From the NCBI GenBank assembly GCA_008931825.1, contig QXVZ01019416.1, positions 1 through 20,407 on the forward strand: a stretch of 20,407 bases of DNA. Reading direction: 5' to 3'. The DNA is from Phallusia fumigata. Lineage: Eukaryota > Chordata > Ascidiacea > Phlebobranchia > Ascidiidae. Under the pieces are notes generated by a model, which saw nothing but the letters and a program-made list of their open reading frames with translations, was not told where the DNA came from and did no database searches. Made by a program: the position numbers and the translations under genes. Below, in pieces: positions 18,855 to 20,407 of the stretch. Every line of letters starts with the position of its first letter. Within the stretch, counting starts at the first letter, position 1.

Positions 18855-20394
18855 TTAGTACATCAAGCTCACCGGGGGCGGTTGCTCAAGCAGCGTCATG
18901 TTTTCCTCGGATCGGAAAAAACTGAGAGTGTTAGTGGCTGCGGGAAGGTTGGTGGATGACAAGTTGCTACTGATTCTCCTGGAGCCTCTGCCATCATTGG
19001 ACACATACAAGGGGTTGTTGATGCGACTGATGACTGGTCTAGGATTGGTGGGAAGAAAGACATCGTCGAGGTCAAAGTCACTATCTTGACTTCTGAAACA
19101 TATAAAAGATTTGTGATTCCAGATGTTTTGACTAAAGCATCGTCGGAAACTTTTTAAGCATGTTTGGTCTGTGTGTACTTTTTAAGGTATTCATTTCCCC
19201 TGGAGTTAAGCAACTGGGCAAACTGTAGTGTAAAAAAGTTGTTTGGCCTTGTTTGACCCTCAAGCAACAATTACAATACTGAGAGGAGACCGACAGTTCA
19301 AAAGTCCATAAGGTGAAAGATGTGTATCTAATGTATTATTCACTAGCTCCTTGCAAACCTGACGTCTCAAGCAAGTTCAGAGAAGTTGCACATTTGAAAA
19401 GTAGATTGCAAACATTTGTGTCATCTGCAAATTGTATTTTAAAGCCAAAATGGTATTTATGGAACATTTTCACAACAAAAACAGTTAGATATACTTGGCT
19501 ACATACTTTATAATAAACTGTAATTAAAGTAATATTAGCAGTAAATTTCAAAACTGTTTATGACAACTAAATTACAAACACAACTTACTGTCTTTGCTTG
19601 GTGTATCTTTTCCAGGTCTTTGGTGCTGCACAGAGCACAGCTGTCAGCGCAAAACAAGTTGACAAGAGGGCGACAGCAAGTAGGAAGAGGCCTTCGATGG
19701 TTGATCCACAGATCGAATTGACAAATGTTTGAAGCGAAACGTTAACAGATTTGCACTGCAGCTCAACTGCCAGCTCATTTACTTTTCCTGATACTTCGTT
19801 CACAATGTCCGATATTTTCAACAACGATGTCTGCAAAAAGTAATTTTTTGTTTAATTTAAGTTTGTGTGCAAAATGTTTGTTTTTTATACTTTTGCAGGG
19901 TATGAGTATCAGTTTTTTTGTGGATAATGTGAAGATTTACATTAAAATAAATTTAAAATGCTTTATATGTAACTTGCAACAGTCTCAAATGATTATTGTT
20001 TTTTAATCACATTCTATTAAACATCAACAATAAACTTTAGTAAACACTTTCATTTGTTATGAAGACAGTGTCCCTATTATTTTTATACATTCTATAAAGT
20101 TGTACATTCTCTATGGCCAAAATGTTTCCGTCAAAAGATAGTCTTTAACATGGTAGTTAATTTTACCTCAGTAGCTTGCTGCAAGTTATCCTGTTCCAAA
20201 TAGCTTTCCAGCATAACCTCGACTTCAGACACTTTAGCAACAAAGGTATTCATGAGGTGAGAGAATGGATCAGCAGCCCCGATTTCCTGGGAACATGTGA
20301 GGTAGTACTGGGCAGTTGAGTTGTCCATGTACAGCTTGCTGACCGCTTGTGTCTGTATGTAGTTGTATGGGTCCATGCAGAGGTCAGCTACTGC
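18855..20394 (-). CDS. Tweety-family membrane protein (TTYH-like), C-terminal three exons, partial
   Basis: Exons 20394-20167, 19830-19589 and 19092-18855, phase-consistent (0, 2, stop), give the last ~235 residues; the 5' exons lie beyond the window. Tweety hallmarks: the AVADLCMDPYNYI segment after the third membrane region, a conserved extracellular cysteine (YYLTCSQ), an extracellular helical stretch (VSEVEVMLESYLEQDNL), then CGSTIEGLFLLAVALLSTCF as the last membrane helix followed by ALTAVLCAAPKTW and a basic cytosolic turn. The cytoplasmic tail is acidic (DSDFDLDDVFLP) and ends EQPPPVSLMY. Family knowledge: tweety proteins are plasma-membrane proteins proposed as volume- or calcium-linked anion channels, a role that structural work has questioned. 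Introns 19093-19588 and 19831-20166 contain no other feature beyond a short copy of the acagtctcaaatg word. Nearest vertebrate paralogue (TTYH1/2/3) not resolved. Confidence 0.9.
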
Positions 20395-20407
20395 CTGTAG
20401 TCAAATG

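Noticed and set aside
18896-19089. Open frames on both strands over the tweety last exon
   Set aside because: These are shadows. The in-phase minus frame (SQDSDFDLDDVFLP...) continues from the conserved KRYTKQRQ junction and ends at 18855.

Overview
The window looks like nuclear DNA of a tunicate, most likely a Ciona species. It is AT-rich and carries compact animal genes with many small exons, GT-AG introns and short intergenic gaps. The gene contents are chordate-like. No RNA was available, so all exon structures below come from reading splice signals and codon phase by eye. Three of the four models close in frame from start to stop, and the fourth (tweety) is cut by the right edge of the window.

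Layout. (1) 1427-8182, minus strand: a 12-exon gene for a predicted 598-residue type I membrane protein with a signal peptide, three immunoglobulin-like domains, a short stalk, one membrane helix and a ~210-residue cytoplasmic tail ending in a PDZ-type ligand. (2) 8240-12050: a 3.8 kb gap with no gene I can support. (3) 12051-15388, minus strand: a complete 7-exon CIAPIN1/anamorsin gene (286 residues), a cytosolic Fe-S assembly factor with both C-terminal cysteine motifs intact. (4) 15403-15877: a ~0.5 kb divergent intergenic stretch with a palindromic CRE site. (5) 15878-18389, plus strand: a small ankyrin-repeat gene (191 residues) whose middle exons appear two or three times, with single-N characters at the joins; I read this as unmerged allelic contigs. 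(6) 18855-20394, minus strand: the last three exons of a tweety-family membrane protein gene, convergent with the ankyrin gene and continuing beyond the window.

The genes do not form an obvious pathway: they are an adhesion-type receptor, an Fe-S assembly factor, an ankyrin scaffold and a membrane channel-like protein. The only shared control I can argue for is the CIAPIN1/ankyrin divergent promoter.

Non-genic items include a dispersed element with an internal ~128-bp tandem array found in introns of two genes, a hammerhead-ribozyme-like core in an ankyrin intron, a 21-bp perfect inverted repeat, and tRNA-like SINE remnants. I found no CRISPR, prokaryotic or clearly novel defence system.
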